Positions 9,196 through 16,547 of a stretch of DNA of 64,000 nucleotides are shown one piece after another; position 1 is the stretch's first letter; every line of letters begins with the position of its first letter. This DNA comes from Microthrixaceae bacterium. GTDB taxonomy: Bacteria; Actinomycetota; Acidimicrobiia; Acidimicrobiales; Microtrichaceae. A program made the translations under genes and the position numbers. Location: contig JADLFH010000046.1 in NCBI GenBank assembly GCA_020845705.1, forward strand, positions 1 through 64,000. Direction: 5' to 3'. The notes under the pieces are model-generated. The model was not told where the DNA came from. It searched no databases and saw only the letters and a list, made by a program, of their open reading frames with translations.

Positions 9196-9975
9196 TCAGG
9201 TGCATCCGGCGGTTGTGCCGCAGGTCCTGAGCGCGTCCATCATCGCCCGGGCAGCGGCCTTCTGGCCAGCGGATGTGGCCAGGAAGTCCAGGTTCTCGAT
9301 GTGGAGGCGCTCCGCCGGCAGGGTGTGCATCTCGCCGGAGGCGATGCAGTCTCGAACCAGATCACCGGCCGTAGGCGACTCGCCCTCGGCGGGCTGCATG
9401 CAGTCTTCCGCTGTCGACACGAGCGGAGACAGGATCGAGATCCGTCCCTCTGTTTCGCTCGCGTCCTGCCAGATGGGCAAGATCGTGAGGGTGGGTACCC
9501 CGTCGAAGGAGGTGTAGCGGACTTCGTCGGCGACCGCGGCCGCCACCACCTCTATCTGGTCATGGCGTGTCCGCTGGAGTCGCGTGCGGATGTCGGCCCT
9601 GGTGTCGGGCGTACCCACTGCGTAGTTGTCCATGTCGGACTTGGGAGCGCTGAGCTGCAGCGGTGAGCGTAGGCAGTTCGTTCGGGGCACCGTCGTACGG
9701 CCGTCCACCTCCAGGCGGACCTGGACCACCGCCGGTGTCTCGGGGTGCTCGGAGATGGTGTCGGCCAGTCGCTCCCTGACGAACTGCGAAGCCGCATCGG
9801 ACCACGGTGGCGTGTTACCTCCCAGCTCGACGAACAGTGTGTGGTCCACCGGCTTGGCTCCCACAGCACCCGACAAGTCGTCACACGTGGTGCTCTGTCG
9901 GAGGAACGAGACGGTGACCAGCCCGACCCCGCCGAAGAGGACGGCGACCGCGGCGACGAAGATCTTCACCTTCAC
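9196..9975 (-). CDS. Membrane-anchored extracytoplasmic protein, possibly von Willebrand A-like
   Basis: A 259-residue protein with a hydrophobic N-terminus (about residues 4-26) and an exported remainder holding several cysteines, including TTCDD near the anchor and CGTTAGC at the C-terminus. No family is recognised with confidence. The pattern of a strand (TLFVELGGNTP), a long helix (QFVRERLADTI), a later strand (RISILSPLV) and a final strand-helix (LDFLATSAGQKAAARAMM) recalls a degenerate von Willebrand A fold lacking the metal-binding DxSxS; this is only a guess from order. The GTG start overlaps the stop of the upstream lipoprotein gene as GTGA, implying translational coupling. Confidence 0.72.
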   Translation of the reverse strand: MKVKIFVAAVAVLFGGVGLVTVSFLRQSTTCDDLSGAVGAKPVDHTLFVELGGNTPPWSDAASQFVRERLADTISEHPETPAVVQVRLEVDGRTTVPRTNCLRSPLQLSAPKSDMDNYAVGTPDTRADIRTRLQRTRHDQIEVVAAAVADEVRYTSFDGVPTLTILPIWQDASETEGRISILSPLVSTAEDCMQPAEGESPTAGDLVRDCIASGEMHTLPAERLHIENLDFLATSAGQKAAARAMMDALRTCGTTAGCT

Positions 9976-10541
9976 CCGGCGCCTTCCTCTCGCGAACAGA
10001 CCGTTGCAGCGGCAGGGTCCTGGCTTACCCGCACGGCAACTCTCCGGTCGGCCTCGTCGTCGCCCCCCACTCCACCGCCGAGAGCGCTGATGGTCGTCGG
10101 GTCGAACCCGACCCCGACGATGGCCACCTTCGTCGTGTTGGCCCGAGCCAGGCTGAGCGCCTGGTTCGTGGCGAGGTCACCGGTGCTGTCGGTGAACCCC
10201 GTCACCTCGATGCGTATCGGAGCCAGACAACAAGACGAACCGGTTGCGCTCTGCGCGTCCAGGTCGGTTCGGAGCTCGGCGAGCTGCGCGATCAGCGCTC
10301 TCCACTGCGCGTCTCCCGAGCGCGGCGTCGCGCTGCCCGTCTCGAACGCCGAGGCGGCGACCTGTAGTTCCGGCGGTTCCTTGCCGGCGCAGAGGGCATC
10401 GAGGATCTGGGATCGCGATCGGGAGGCCACCGAGGGCAGGGTCACCGACATGGGCTTTGGAAGAACCCTTGGCTCGTTGCCACAGCCTGCCGCGATCATC
10501 AGGCACACGGCGAACGCGGCCACTGCCCTCGCTTTCAGCAC
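9972..10541 (-). CDS. Lipoprotein with OmpA-like peptidoglycan-binding domain
   Basis: A 189-residue lipoprotein. The lipobox is IAAGC with Cys20. The C-terminal half (about residues 105-180) matches the OmpA/MotB fold: a strand IRIEVTGFTDS, then GDLATNQALSLARANT, and a final RRVAVRV. OmpA-type domains bind diaminopimelate in peptidoglycan, so the protein probably tethers the membrane to the wall. The GTG at 10541 is preferred over the longer frame from 10655 because GGGAGG lies just upstream and it places the signal peptide correctly. It is the first gene of the operon with the secreted and coiled-coil proteins downstream. Confidence 0.83.
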   Translation of the reverse strand: MLKARAVAAFAVCLMIAAGCGNEPRVLPKPMSVTLPSVASRSRSQILDALCAGKEPPELQVAASAFETGSATPRSGDAQWRALIAQLAELRTDLDAQSATGSSCCLAPIRIEVTGFTDSTGDLATNQALSLARANTTKVAIVGVGFDPTTISALGGGVGGDDEADRRVAVRVSQDPAAATVCSREEGAG

Positions 10542-10606
10542 TCGGCCTCCCTGTGAATTCGCCGACAGAACGATACCGGCGCGCATGCGGGCTCGATCGG
10601 CACCGT

Positions 10607-10771
10607 TCAGCAGCGCTCGCGGTGGGGGTAGGTGGCTCGGCACGACGCGCACCACAGCTCATCGTCGGCTTCCTCGACCGCCTCGGTTCCGTCGTCACGG
10701 CGGACGATGTACACCCGAATGACGGGTGCAACGTCGTCTTCGCGTCCGCAGCTGTCACACGGTCCTTCCAC
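10607..10771 (-). CDS. Small double-CxxC zinc-ribbon protein, 54 residues
   Basis: This short gene encodes a 54-residue protein with two Cys pairs: PCDSCG near the N-terminus and WCASCR near the C-terminus, followed by ATYPHRERC. The spacing between pairs (about 32 residues) fits a single zinc ribbon. The middle is acidic (EAVEEADDE). A TAGCGT hexamer stands 8 nt before the GTG at 10771, so the message may be leaderless. Function is unknown; it could bind nucleic acid or a protein partner. It lies 65 nt upstream of the OmpA lipoprotein gene on the same strand and may be cotranscribed with it. Confidence 0.68.
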   Translation of the reverse strand: MEGPCDSCGREDDVAPVIRVYIVRRDDGTEAVEEADDELWCASCRATYPHRERC

Positions 10772-10779
10772 GAGCGTGG

Positions 10780-10785
10780 ACGCTA
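10780..10785 (-). promoter_or_regulatory. -10 hexamer TAGCGT before the small zinc-ribbon gene
   Basis: On the minus strand TAGCGT precedes the GTG at 10771 by 8 nt. Confidence 0.4.
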
Positions 10786-11132
10786 ACGGGACGAGAGGCC
10801 CAACCGGGGGGACCGGATTCGCGTCTCGACGGTTGGTTCCAGGTGGTGGTGGTGGTCGCCGAGGGCTCGGCCGATCTCACGAACTTGCGTACGTTTCCGT
10901 CGCCGAAGGACGGATCCGTACGCAGGTTCGCGAAGGGGACCCGGTCCCACATGCCTCGTTCCGACTTTGAGGCAGGAAGGCTCGCTCCTTCGGGAACCAC
11001 GCCGTGGTCGACCTCCCGAGACCTCTTGGAACTTCTCGTCCGGTCGGCGTCTAGTCACGGGGGTCCCACAAGTCGTACCATGAGGGCAGGCCGGCAGCCG
11101 GAAGGGCGCTGGACCAACCAGGAGGTGGACCC
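10786..11132. other. Gene-free divergent region carrying a long imperfect palindrome
   Basis: About 350 nt between the divergent small zinc-ribbon gene and panB hold no convincing reading frame. The region contains a 51-nt imperfect inverted repeat at 10880-10930 (listed separately), a GTGGTG run at about 10841-10857, and the probable panB promoter and ribosome binding site at its right end (TACCAT at 11086-11091). Confidence 0.6.
10880..10930. repeat. Dispersed palindromic element, copy A
   Basis: Two 22-nt arms (10880-10901 and 10909-10930) flank a 7-nt loop GCCGAAG and pair with about four mismatches. The outer core of both arms is CGAAC[T/C]TGCGTACG. A second element with nearly the same arms and the complementary loop type occurs at 22632-22690, so this is a dispersed repeat and not a one-off hairpin. 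Confidence 0.7.
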
Positions 11133-12005
11133 ATGTCCGACTCACCCGCTACCCCCAGGGTCACCGTTCCCTCTGTGCGGTCGCGCAAGGTCCGTGACGG
11201 AGCAGAGCCACTGGTGATGGTCACGGCGTACGACGCGCCCGGGGCCCGCATGGCAGACGAGGCCGGCGTCGACATGATCCTCGTCGGCGACTCCCTGGCG
11301 ATGGTCGTCTTGGGCTATGACGACACCCTCGATGTGACCATCGACGATATGGCGCATCACACCGCAGCGGTCGCTCGGGCCAAGCCCAAGCCCCTGATCG
11401 TGGGCGATCTGCCATGGATGAGCTACCACGTGTCTCGATCCGAAACCGTCCACAACGCTGCGAAGCTGATTCGCGCGGGTGCCCAGTGCGTGAAGCTCGA
11501 AGGGGGCCGCAAGCGCGTGCCGATGATCGACGCGCTCGTAGATGCGGAGATCCCCGTGATGGGCCACATCGGGCTGACCCCACAGTCCGTGAACGCCATG
11601 GGCGGGTTTCGGGTCCAGGCCCGTGAGCGGGAGGCTGCCGTTCGCCTGATCGCCGCAGCCAAGGAGCTCCAGCACGCCGGATGCTTCGCCATCGTCCTCG
11701 AAGGCATTCCCGACGAGGTCGCAGCGCTGGTCACCGACGCGCTCGAGATCCCCACGATCGGCATCGGTGCCGGTCCCCGCTGTGACGGCCAGGTGCTGGT
11801 GATGCACGACGTGTTGGGGATCGAGAACCGCATCGCTCCGAAGTTCGTGCGTCGCTATGCGGATGTGAAGTCCACTTCGGTCGACGCACTGCGCGCCTTT
11901 GCCGCAGATGTCCGAGGAGGCGAGTTCCCGTCATCCGCCGAGAGCTATCACCTCTCCGCCGAGCAGGCTGAACAACTCTCCATCTACGGGTCGACCCACC
12001 ACTGA
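11133..12005 (+). CDS. panB: 3-methyl-2-oxobutanoate hydroxymethyltransferase
   Basis: The first committed enzyme of pantothenate synthesis: it transfers a hydroxymethyl group from methylene-tetrahydrofolate to alpha-ketoisovalerate. The 290-residue protein shows the family signature throughout: MVTAYDAPGARMADEAGVD, LVGDSLAMVVLGYDDT (metal-binding Asp), GDLPWMSY, VKLEGG, MGHIGLTPQSVNAMGGF and the catalytic Glu in VLEGIP, then GIGAGPRCDGQVLV. The GGAGGT ribosome binding site 7 nt before the ATG is strong. It stands alone with no pantothenate genes nearby, between the envelope cluster and the rpsF operon. Confidence 0.96.
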   Translation: MSDSPATPRVTVPSVRSRKVRDGAEPLVMVTAYDAPGARMADEAGVDMILVGDSLAMVVLGYDDTLDVTIDDMAHHTAAVARAKPKPLIVGDLPWMSYHVSRSETVHNAAKLIRAGAQCVKLEGGRKRVPMIDALVDAEIPVMGHIGLTPQSVNAMGGFRVQAREREAAVRLIAAAKELQHAGCFAIVLEGIPDEVAALVTDALEIPTIGIGAGPRCDGQVLVMHDVLGIENRIAPKFVRRYADVKSTSVDALRAFAADVRGGEFPSSAESYHLSAEQAEQLSIYGSTHH

Positions 12006-12153
12006 GCCTTCACTGTCACAGGGCGTCGTCATGATGGGGTCATGCGATTCGTACCCACCAGATCCGAGCCGGTAGCCTCCAGCGGTTCCCATTCACCCTG
12101 CCCCCATCAACCGGGGCCCCCGGCCGATGCCGGGGTCCAGAGGGAGGTAATCA
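12006..12153 (+). promoter_or_regulatory. Leader region of the rpsF operon
   Basis: A -10-like TAGCCT at 12073-12078 would give a leader of about 70 nt before the rpsF GTG. The leader contains a GC-rich CCGGGGCCCCCGG stretch at about 12110-12122 that can fold. Many bacteria autoregulate this operon through S6:S18 binding to the leader; whether this leader carries that motif cannot be decided by eye. Confidence 0.35.
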
Positions 12154-12486
12154 GTGCGCGCTTATGAACTCATGGTCATCGTCGATGCCGATGTCGATGA
12201 TGCCGGTGTCAAGGCGGTCCTGGCTCGTATCGGCGAGCTGATCGAGGCCGGTGGCGGCACGGTCGCCACAACCGATCTGTGGGGGAAGCGTCGCTACGCG
12301 TACCCCATCAAGAAGAAGCTCGAGGGCATCTACGCCGTACTCGAGATCTCCACCGCCGCGTCCAACCTCGACGAGGTCGACCGGTATCTACGTCTCGCGG
12401 ACGACGTCGTCCGCCACAAGCTGATCCGTCTGCCCGACGCCGAGGCCACCCGCCGTGGTCTGCTGGGTGTTGCGGCAGCGGACTGA
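12154..12486 (+). CDS. rpsF: 30S ribosomal protein S6
   Basis: Ribosomal protein S6, a component of the small-subunit platform that binds 16S rRNA together with S18. The 110-residue protein begins with the characteristic RAYELMVIVDAD and contains the conserved WGKRRYAYPIKKKLEGIY and VRHKLIRLPD segments. A strong GGGAGGT precedes the GTG start. It heads an operon with ssb, rpsR and rplI, in the same order as in mycobacteria. Confidence 0.97.
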   Translation: MRAYELMVIVDADVDDAGVKAVLARIGELIEAGGGTVATTDLWGKRRYAYPIKKKLEGIYAVLEISTAASNLDEVDRYLRLADDVVRHKLIRLPDAEATRRGLLGVAAAD

Positions 12487-12503
12487 CCTACGGGAACCAG
12501 ATC

Positions 12504-12959
12504 ATGTCCAACGGCAACACCGTCACCCTCATAGGGAACGTCACCCGCGATCCCGAGTTGCGCTTCACCCCCAGTGGCTCGGCCATCGCCACCTTCGGCC
12601 TCGCCGTCAACCGGCGTTGGCAGAACCGCCAGACCAATGAATGGGAGGAGCAGGTCTCCTTCTTCGACATCGTCTGCTGGCGGGAGCTGGGCGAGAACGT
12701 CTGCGAGTCAGTGAGCAAGGGCACCCGACTCATCGTCACCGGACGCCTCGAACAGCGTTCCTGGGATTCCCAGGAAGGCGAGAAGCGCTCGAAGGTGGAA
12801 GTCATCGCGGATGAGGTCGGCCCCAGCCTTCGCTGGGCAAGTGCCCAGGTCACCCGCAACGAGCGCCGCGAGGCCGAAGCGCCCCGAGGTGGCTCCAATT
12901 CCGCTCCGCCACGTGCGGAACCACCCGCCGGCTACGACTACGACGAGGAGCCGTTCTGA
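12504..12959 (+). CDS. ssb: Single-stranded DNA-binding protein
   Basis: SSB protects single-stranded DNA and recruits repair and replication proteins. The 151-residue protein has an N-terminal OB fold ([45 protein letters not shown]) and a short disordered linker ending in the acidic tip DYDEEPF, which binds partner proteins. The frame is open back to 12279 through rpsF, but the ATG at 12504 gives the normal N-terminus. It overlaps the rpsR start as TGATG. The linker is shorter than in mycobacterial SSB. Confidence 0.96.
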   Translation: MSNGNTVTLIGNVTRDPELRFTPSGSAIATFGLAVNRRWQNRQTNEWEEQVSFFDIVCWRELGENVCESVSKGTRLIVTGRLEQRSWDSQEGEKRSKVEVIADEVGPSLRWASAQVTRNERREAEAPRGGSNSAPPRAEPPAGYDYDEEPF

Positions 12960-13375
12960 TGAAGTCCAAGGGATCCAGCCGCGGTCCGAAGCAGCGCGAA
13001 TCCTCACGCCGCACCAAGAAGAAGGTCAGCGTTCTCGTCCAGGAACAGGTCGACTACATCGACTGGAAGGATGTGAACCTCCTTCGCCGGTTCATGTCCG
13101 ACCGGGCGAAGATCCGGGCTCGACGGGTCACCGGCAACGACACGCAGCAGCAACGGCAGGTGGCCATGGCCATCAAGAACGCCCGTGAGATGGCGTTGCT
13201 GCCCTACACCAGCCGTGTCACCACCCAGCGCGGTCGACCGCGAGGCGATGGCGAGGACGATCGTCGTCGTCCGCGTCGTGACGAGCGCGAGTCCACCAGA
13301 GAGGAATCGACCGAGGAGTTCGAGGCCCTGGCAGGCGGCGATGACTCCGAGGAGATGGCGGAGGTCGAGGCGTGA
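12959..13375 (+). CDS. rpsR: 30S ribosomal protein S18 with long charged C-terminal extension
   Basis: Ribosomal protein S18, partner of S6 on the 30S platform. The core (about residues 20-83) is clear: [37 protein letters not shown] and MALLPYT. Two features are unusual. The zinc-binding cysteine cluster of C-plus S18 proteins is replaced by VSVLVQEQ, so this is a zinc-free form. The protein is also 138 residues, against roughly 75-90 for most S18, because of a charged tail from about residue 86 onward with Arg/Asp/Glu repeats and an acidic end. The ATG overlaps the ssb stop and the stop overlaps the rplI start, so translation is coupled. Confidence 0.94.
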   Translation: MKSKGSSRGPKQRESSRRTKKKVSVLVQEQVDYIDWKDVNLLRRFMSDRAKIRARRVTGNDTQQQRQVAMAIKNAREMALLPYTSRVTTQRGRPRGDGEDDRRRPRRDERESTREESTEEFEALAGGDDSEEMAEVEA

Positions 13376-13830
13376 GTGGGTCAGTTCGCGTGATACTGCG
13401 CGACGATGTCGCCGGTGTCGGCAAGCGGGGCGATCTCGTAGACGTGTCTGCGGGCTATGCCCGGAACTTCCTGGTGCCGCGCAAACTCGCACTCAAGGCA
13501 ACCCCAGGAGCCGAGGCGCAGGCCGAGGCCATGCGTGCGAAGCGTTCAATTCGGGATGCGAAGGACCGGGAGGGCGCCCAGGAGATCGCTTCGCGCCTCG
13601 TGGCTCAGGTCATCTCGGTATCGGCTCGGGCCGGAGAGGGCGGCAAGCTGTTCGGCTCGGTCAGCGTGGCCGACCTCATCGGGGCGGTGTCGGCCCAAAC
13701 GGGCATCGAGCTGGAACGATCGGCCTTCCACCTGGCCGAGCAGATCAAGACGGTGGGTTCGCATCAGGTGGTCGTTCGTCCTCACACCGATGTCGAGTTC
13801 CCTCTCACAGTCGAGGTTTCGGCAGCCTGA
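13372..13830 (+). CDS. rplI: 50S ribosomal protein L9
   Basis: Ribosomal protein L9 binds 23S rRNA near the L1 stalk and affects frame maintenance. The 152-residue protein has the N-terminal signature [30 protein letters not shown], the long connecting helix (about residues 42-75) and the C-terminal domain with [12 protein letters not shown]. The GTG start overlaps the rpsR stop as GTGA. It is the last gene before dnaB, which is separated by 159 nt with its own control region. Confidence 0.96.
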   Translation: MSGSVRVILRDDVAGVGKRGDLVDVSAGYARNFLVPRKLALKATPGAEAQAEAMRAKRSIRDAKDREGAQEIASRLVAQVISVSARAGEGGKLFGSVSVADLIGAVSAQTGIELERSAFHLAEQIKTVGSHQVVVRPHTDVEFPLTVEVSAA

Positions 13831-13989
13831 TCAAGTGTCTGCCCCGCCTCGCCGACCACCCACGGTGAGGCTGGGCTCGACGCGCCTCACGTCCTGTGTT
13901 GTCCACAGGATGGCCACAGTCGTTCCCCGAACTTCTCGGAGTTCTCCTCTCGTTGCCCACAGCCAACTCGTGGTCTCCTCGGAGTTGTG
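13831..13989 (+). promoter_or_regulatory. dnaB upstream region with two DnaA-box-like sites
   Basis: TTGTCCACA at 13899-13907 matches the high-GC actinobacterial DnaA box exactly as I know it, and TTGCCCACA at 13953-13961 differs at one position. Both are in the same orientation, 54 nt apart, just upstream of the replicative helicase gene. DnaA control of dnaB is a possible role; chance occurrence of one site cannot be excluded. Confidence 0.5.
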
Positions 13990-15351
13990 ATGAGCCTCCA
14001 CACAGCGCCTTCATCGGTGACTCGAACACCCCCCCACAGCCTCGACGTAGAGCGCTCGTTGCTCGGCGCGATGATGCTTCGTCAGGAAGCCATCGGTGTA
14101 GCGGTCGAGGCCATCGATACCGGTGACTTCTACAAGCCTGCTCACGGCCACATCTTCGAGGCCATCTGCTCGTTGTGGTCAGCGGGCGAAGCCATCGATC
14201 CCGCCACCGTCGCCGAGGAGCTCCGCAGAGCCGGTCTGCTCGACGCCATCGGTGGCCCCAACGCGATCGTCGAGCTGATCGCGGCGGCGCCGGTGTTGTC
14301 CAACGCGGGCAGCTATGCGCGACTCATCGAAGAGAACTCGCTGTTGCGCAAGTTGATCACCACCGCCGGCGACATCGCCGAGATGGCCTACGGGCCAGTC
14401 GAGGACGTGAACAAGACGATCGATGCGGCGGAGTCGCTCGTCTACAACGTCGGCCAGCACCGCTTCTCGGAGACCACCAAGGAGCTGAGCGAGCTCATGA
14501 ACGGGACCCTCGATCATCTGGAGCGGCTCTATGAGCGGCGCGAGACGATCACGGGCACCCCGTCCGGTTACAACGAGCTCGACGAGATCCTCTCGGGGTT
14601 CCAGCAGAGCGCGCTCATCATCGTCGGAGCACGTCCGGCGATGGGCAAGACCGCTTTCGCGTTGGGTGCGGCGGCGAACGCGGCCATCAAGGCGAACAAA
14701 CCGGTGTTGTTCTTCTCATTGGAAATGGGTCACCTCGAGCTCACCCAGCGCCTCTTGGCCTGGGGTTCGCGTATCGATGCAACGAAGTTCCGCACCGGTC
14801 AGTTCACCGAAAAGGACTGGTCCAAGATCACCAACGCCATGGGGATGCTGTCGGAGGCCCCGCTGTGGATCGACGACAACCCGAACCTCACGATCATGGA
14901 GATCCGTGCCAAGGCGCGCCGACTCAAGAGCCGTATCGGTGATCTGGGTTTGATCGTGGTCGACTACTTGCAGCTCATGACAGGACGGTCGAGCGCGGAG
15001 AACCGCCAAGTCGAGATCTCGGAGATATCCCGAGGACTCAAGATCCTCGCCCGAGAGCTGGAGACGCCGGTCCTGGCGCTGTCCCAGCTTTCGCGCGGGT
15101 TGGAGCAACGAACCGACAAGCGGCCCATGTTGTCGGACCTGCGTGAGTCGGGTTCGCTCGAGCAGGACGCCGATGTGGTCCTGTTCCTGTACCGCGACGA
15201 GGTGTACAACGCAGACAGTGACGATCGCGGCACGGCCGAGGTGATCGTGTCCAAGCACCGCAGTGGCCCCAACGGTGTCGCACGACTGGCGTTCCTGGCA
15301 CACTGCACCCGCTTCGACAACCAGGGTGGGTTCGGCCGACCCGAGGGGTGA
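13990..15351 (+). CDS. dnaB: Replicative DNA helicase
   Basis: The hexameric 5'-3' helicase of the replication fork. The 453-residue protein has an N-terminal DnaB domain (HSLDVERSLLGAMML ...) and a RecA-like motor with Walker A GARPAMGKT (about residue 212), LFFSLEMGHLELTQRLL, Walker B LIVVDYLQLM, and LSQLSRGLEQRTDKRPMLSDLRESGSLEQDAD. No intein is present, unlike some actinobacterial DnaB proteins. GGAG lies 5 nt before the ATG at 13990; a GTG directly upstream at 13987 is a less likely start. Confidence 0.96.
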   Translation: MSLHTAPSSVTRTPPHSLDVERSLLGAMMLRQEAIGVAVEAIDTGDFYKPAHGHIFEAICSLWSAGEAIDPATVAEELRRAGLLDAIGGPNAIVELIAAAPVLSNAGSYARLIEENSLLRKLITTAGDIAEMAYGPVEDVNKTIDAAESLVYNVGQHRFSETTKELSELMNGTLDHLERLYERRETITGTPSGYNELDEILSGFQQSALIIVGARPAMGKTAFALGAAANAAIKANKPVLFFSLEMGHLELTQRLLAWGSRIDATKFRTGQFTEKDWSKITNAMGMLSEAPLWIDDNPNLTIMEIRAKARRLKSRIGDLGLIVVDYLQLMTGRSSAENRQVEISEISRGLKILARELETPVLALSQLSRGLEQRTDKRPMLSDLRESGSLEQDADVVLFLYRDEVYNADSDDRGTAEVIVSKHRSGPNGVARLAFLAHCTRFDNQGGFGRPEG

Positions 15352-15357
15352 GCGATA

Positions 15358-15927
15358 GTGGTCCGGCGAGACTCCCACGACGAACGCTTCCGACGACTCG
15401 CAGCCGCCGGCCACGACGTGCATGGTGAGGCAAGCTTCGTGGCGGGCTACCAACCCGCCACGGTGCTCGACGCCGGCTGCGGCACAGGCCGTGTGGCGGT
15501 GGAGCTCGCACGTCGCGGGATACGCACGGTCGGGGTCGACAACGACGCGGGCGCGCTCGATGTCGCGCGGTCCAAGTCCTCCGACGTGCGCTGGCTCCTG
15601 GGGGAGCTCCACTCCCTGCACGTGACCCGTCGTAGCGGAGCTCCGGTGATGTTCCACGTCGTGTTGGCTGCGGGCAACCTGATGATCCTGCTTCCGCGGG
15701 GCTCGGAGTCGAGGGTGCTGACGCGCCTGGCCGCGCATCTGGTGCCGGGCGGGTTGTTGGTGGCCGGCTTCCAACTGCTCGATGGGAACTACTCCTTGGC
15801 CGACTACGACGACGACTGTGCCGCTGCGGGCCTGGAGCTCTACGAACGCTTCTCCACGTGGAGTCGCGACCCCTTCAGGGTGGATGGCGGCTATGTGGTC
15901 GCCGTACATCGGCGACCACGCGACTGA
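15358..15927 (+). CDS. Class I SAM-dependent methyltransferase
   Basis: A 189-residue methyltransferase with motif I in VLDAGCGTGRVAVELARRG (about residues 37-55), an acidic residue after strand 2 (GVDNDAGALDVAR) and the post-motif LVPGGLLVAGF. The N-terminal segment DERFRRLAAAGHDVHGEA resembles small methyltransferases that modify compact metabolites, but the substrate is unknown. The GTG start is 6 nt after the dnaB stop, so it is probably cotranscribed with dnaB. It ends 4 nt before the convergent VOC gene. Confidence 0.8.
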   Translation: MVRRDSHDERFRRLAAAGHDVHGEASFVAGYQPATVLDAGCGTGRVAVELARRGIRTVGVDNDAGALDVARSKSSDVRWLLGELHSLHVTRRSGAPVMFHVVLAAGNLMILLPRGSESRVLTRLAAHLVPGGLLVAGFQLLDGNYSLADYDDDCAAAGLELYERFSTWSRDPFRVDGGYVVAVHRRPRD

Positions 15928-15931
15928 TCCC

Positions 15932-16471
15932 TCAGCCAACCCAGGAGGGCTGCTTCGCCGGGTCCGCCGGGTAGTGCTCCGCACCCACCGCGCGGTGGGT
16001 CACCGGGGGCGCCGGCTCGGCGATGAGCCGCAGCGCCTCGGCGCGGTCTGCATCGCCCGGTGGGTCGACATCGAGGCACCACTCCACCATCGTGTTGTTG
16101 GGGTCGTTGGTGTAGATCGATTGGAACGGGCCGTGGTCCACCTCGAAGACATCCAACCCCAGGTCCCGCCAGCGCTTCTTGGCGCTCTCCAGGTGTGCGG
16201 CATCGTGGGCACGGAAGGCCAGGTGGTTGACCCAGTCGGGTAGCCCGACCGACCGCGACAGCGCCCCGTCGACGGGCGGGTAGTCGCCGTGAAGCTCCCA
16301 GAATGCGAGGAGCGCTCCGTCGCCGGTGTCGTAGAAGACGTGCTTGGACCATCCCCCCTCGGGAGTTGCACTGACGAGAACCTTGACCAACTCGAAGCCC
16401 ATCGCCTCGGTGTAGAACGCGTGGGTACGGGACAGATCAGCTGTGGCGAACGCAACGTGGTGGACTGCCAT
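15932..16471 (-). CDS. VOC family (glyoxalase/dioxygenase fold) protein
   Basis: A 179-residue vicinal-oxygen-chelate protein. It begins with VHHVAFATADLSRTHAFYTEAMGFELVK, the first beta-alpha-beta module, and has WVNHLAFRAHD and FQSIYTNDPNNTMVEWCLD in the second. The His in VHHVAF and the Glu in MVEW are likely metal ligands. The second module resembles ring-cleaving dioxygenases and glyoxalases. The ATG at 16471 is preceded by GAGGGGAAG; the frame extends upstream to 16621 without support. Substrate unknown. Confidence 0.82.
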   Translation of the reverse strand: MAVHHVAFATADLSRTHAFYTEAMGFELVKVLVSATPEGGWSKHVFYDTGDGALLAFWELHGDYPPVDGALSRSVGLPDWVNHLAFRAHDAAHLESAKKRWRDLGLDVFEVDHGPFQSIYTNDPNNTMVEWCLDVDPPGDADRAEALRLIAEPAPPVTHRAVGAEHYPADPAKQPSWVG

Positions 16472-16547
16472 CACTTCCCCTCGTGTCTGACGGATCTCCC
16501 GGCTCGGGAGTCCTTGATCGACGGTACACGGTGCCGATGGGAGGGGC

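Noticed and set aside
10500-10790. Several overlapping plus-strand frames in the region before panB
   Set aside because: Arg/Ser-rich shadows of the minus-strand lipoprotein and zinc-ribbon genes.
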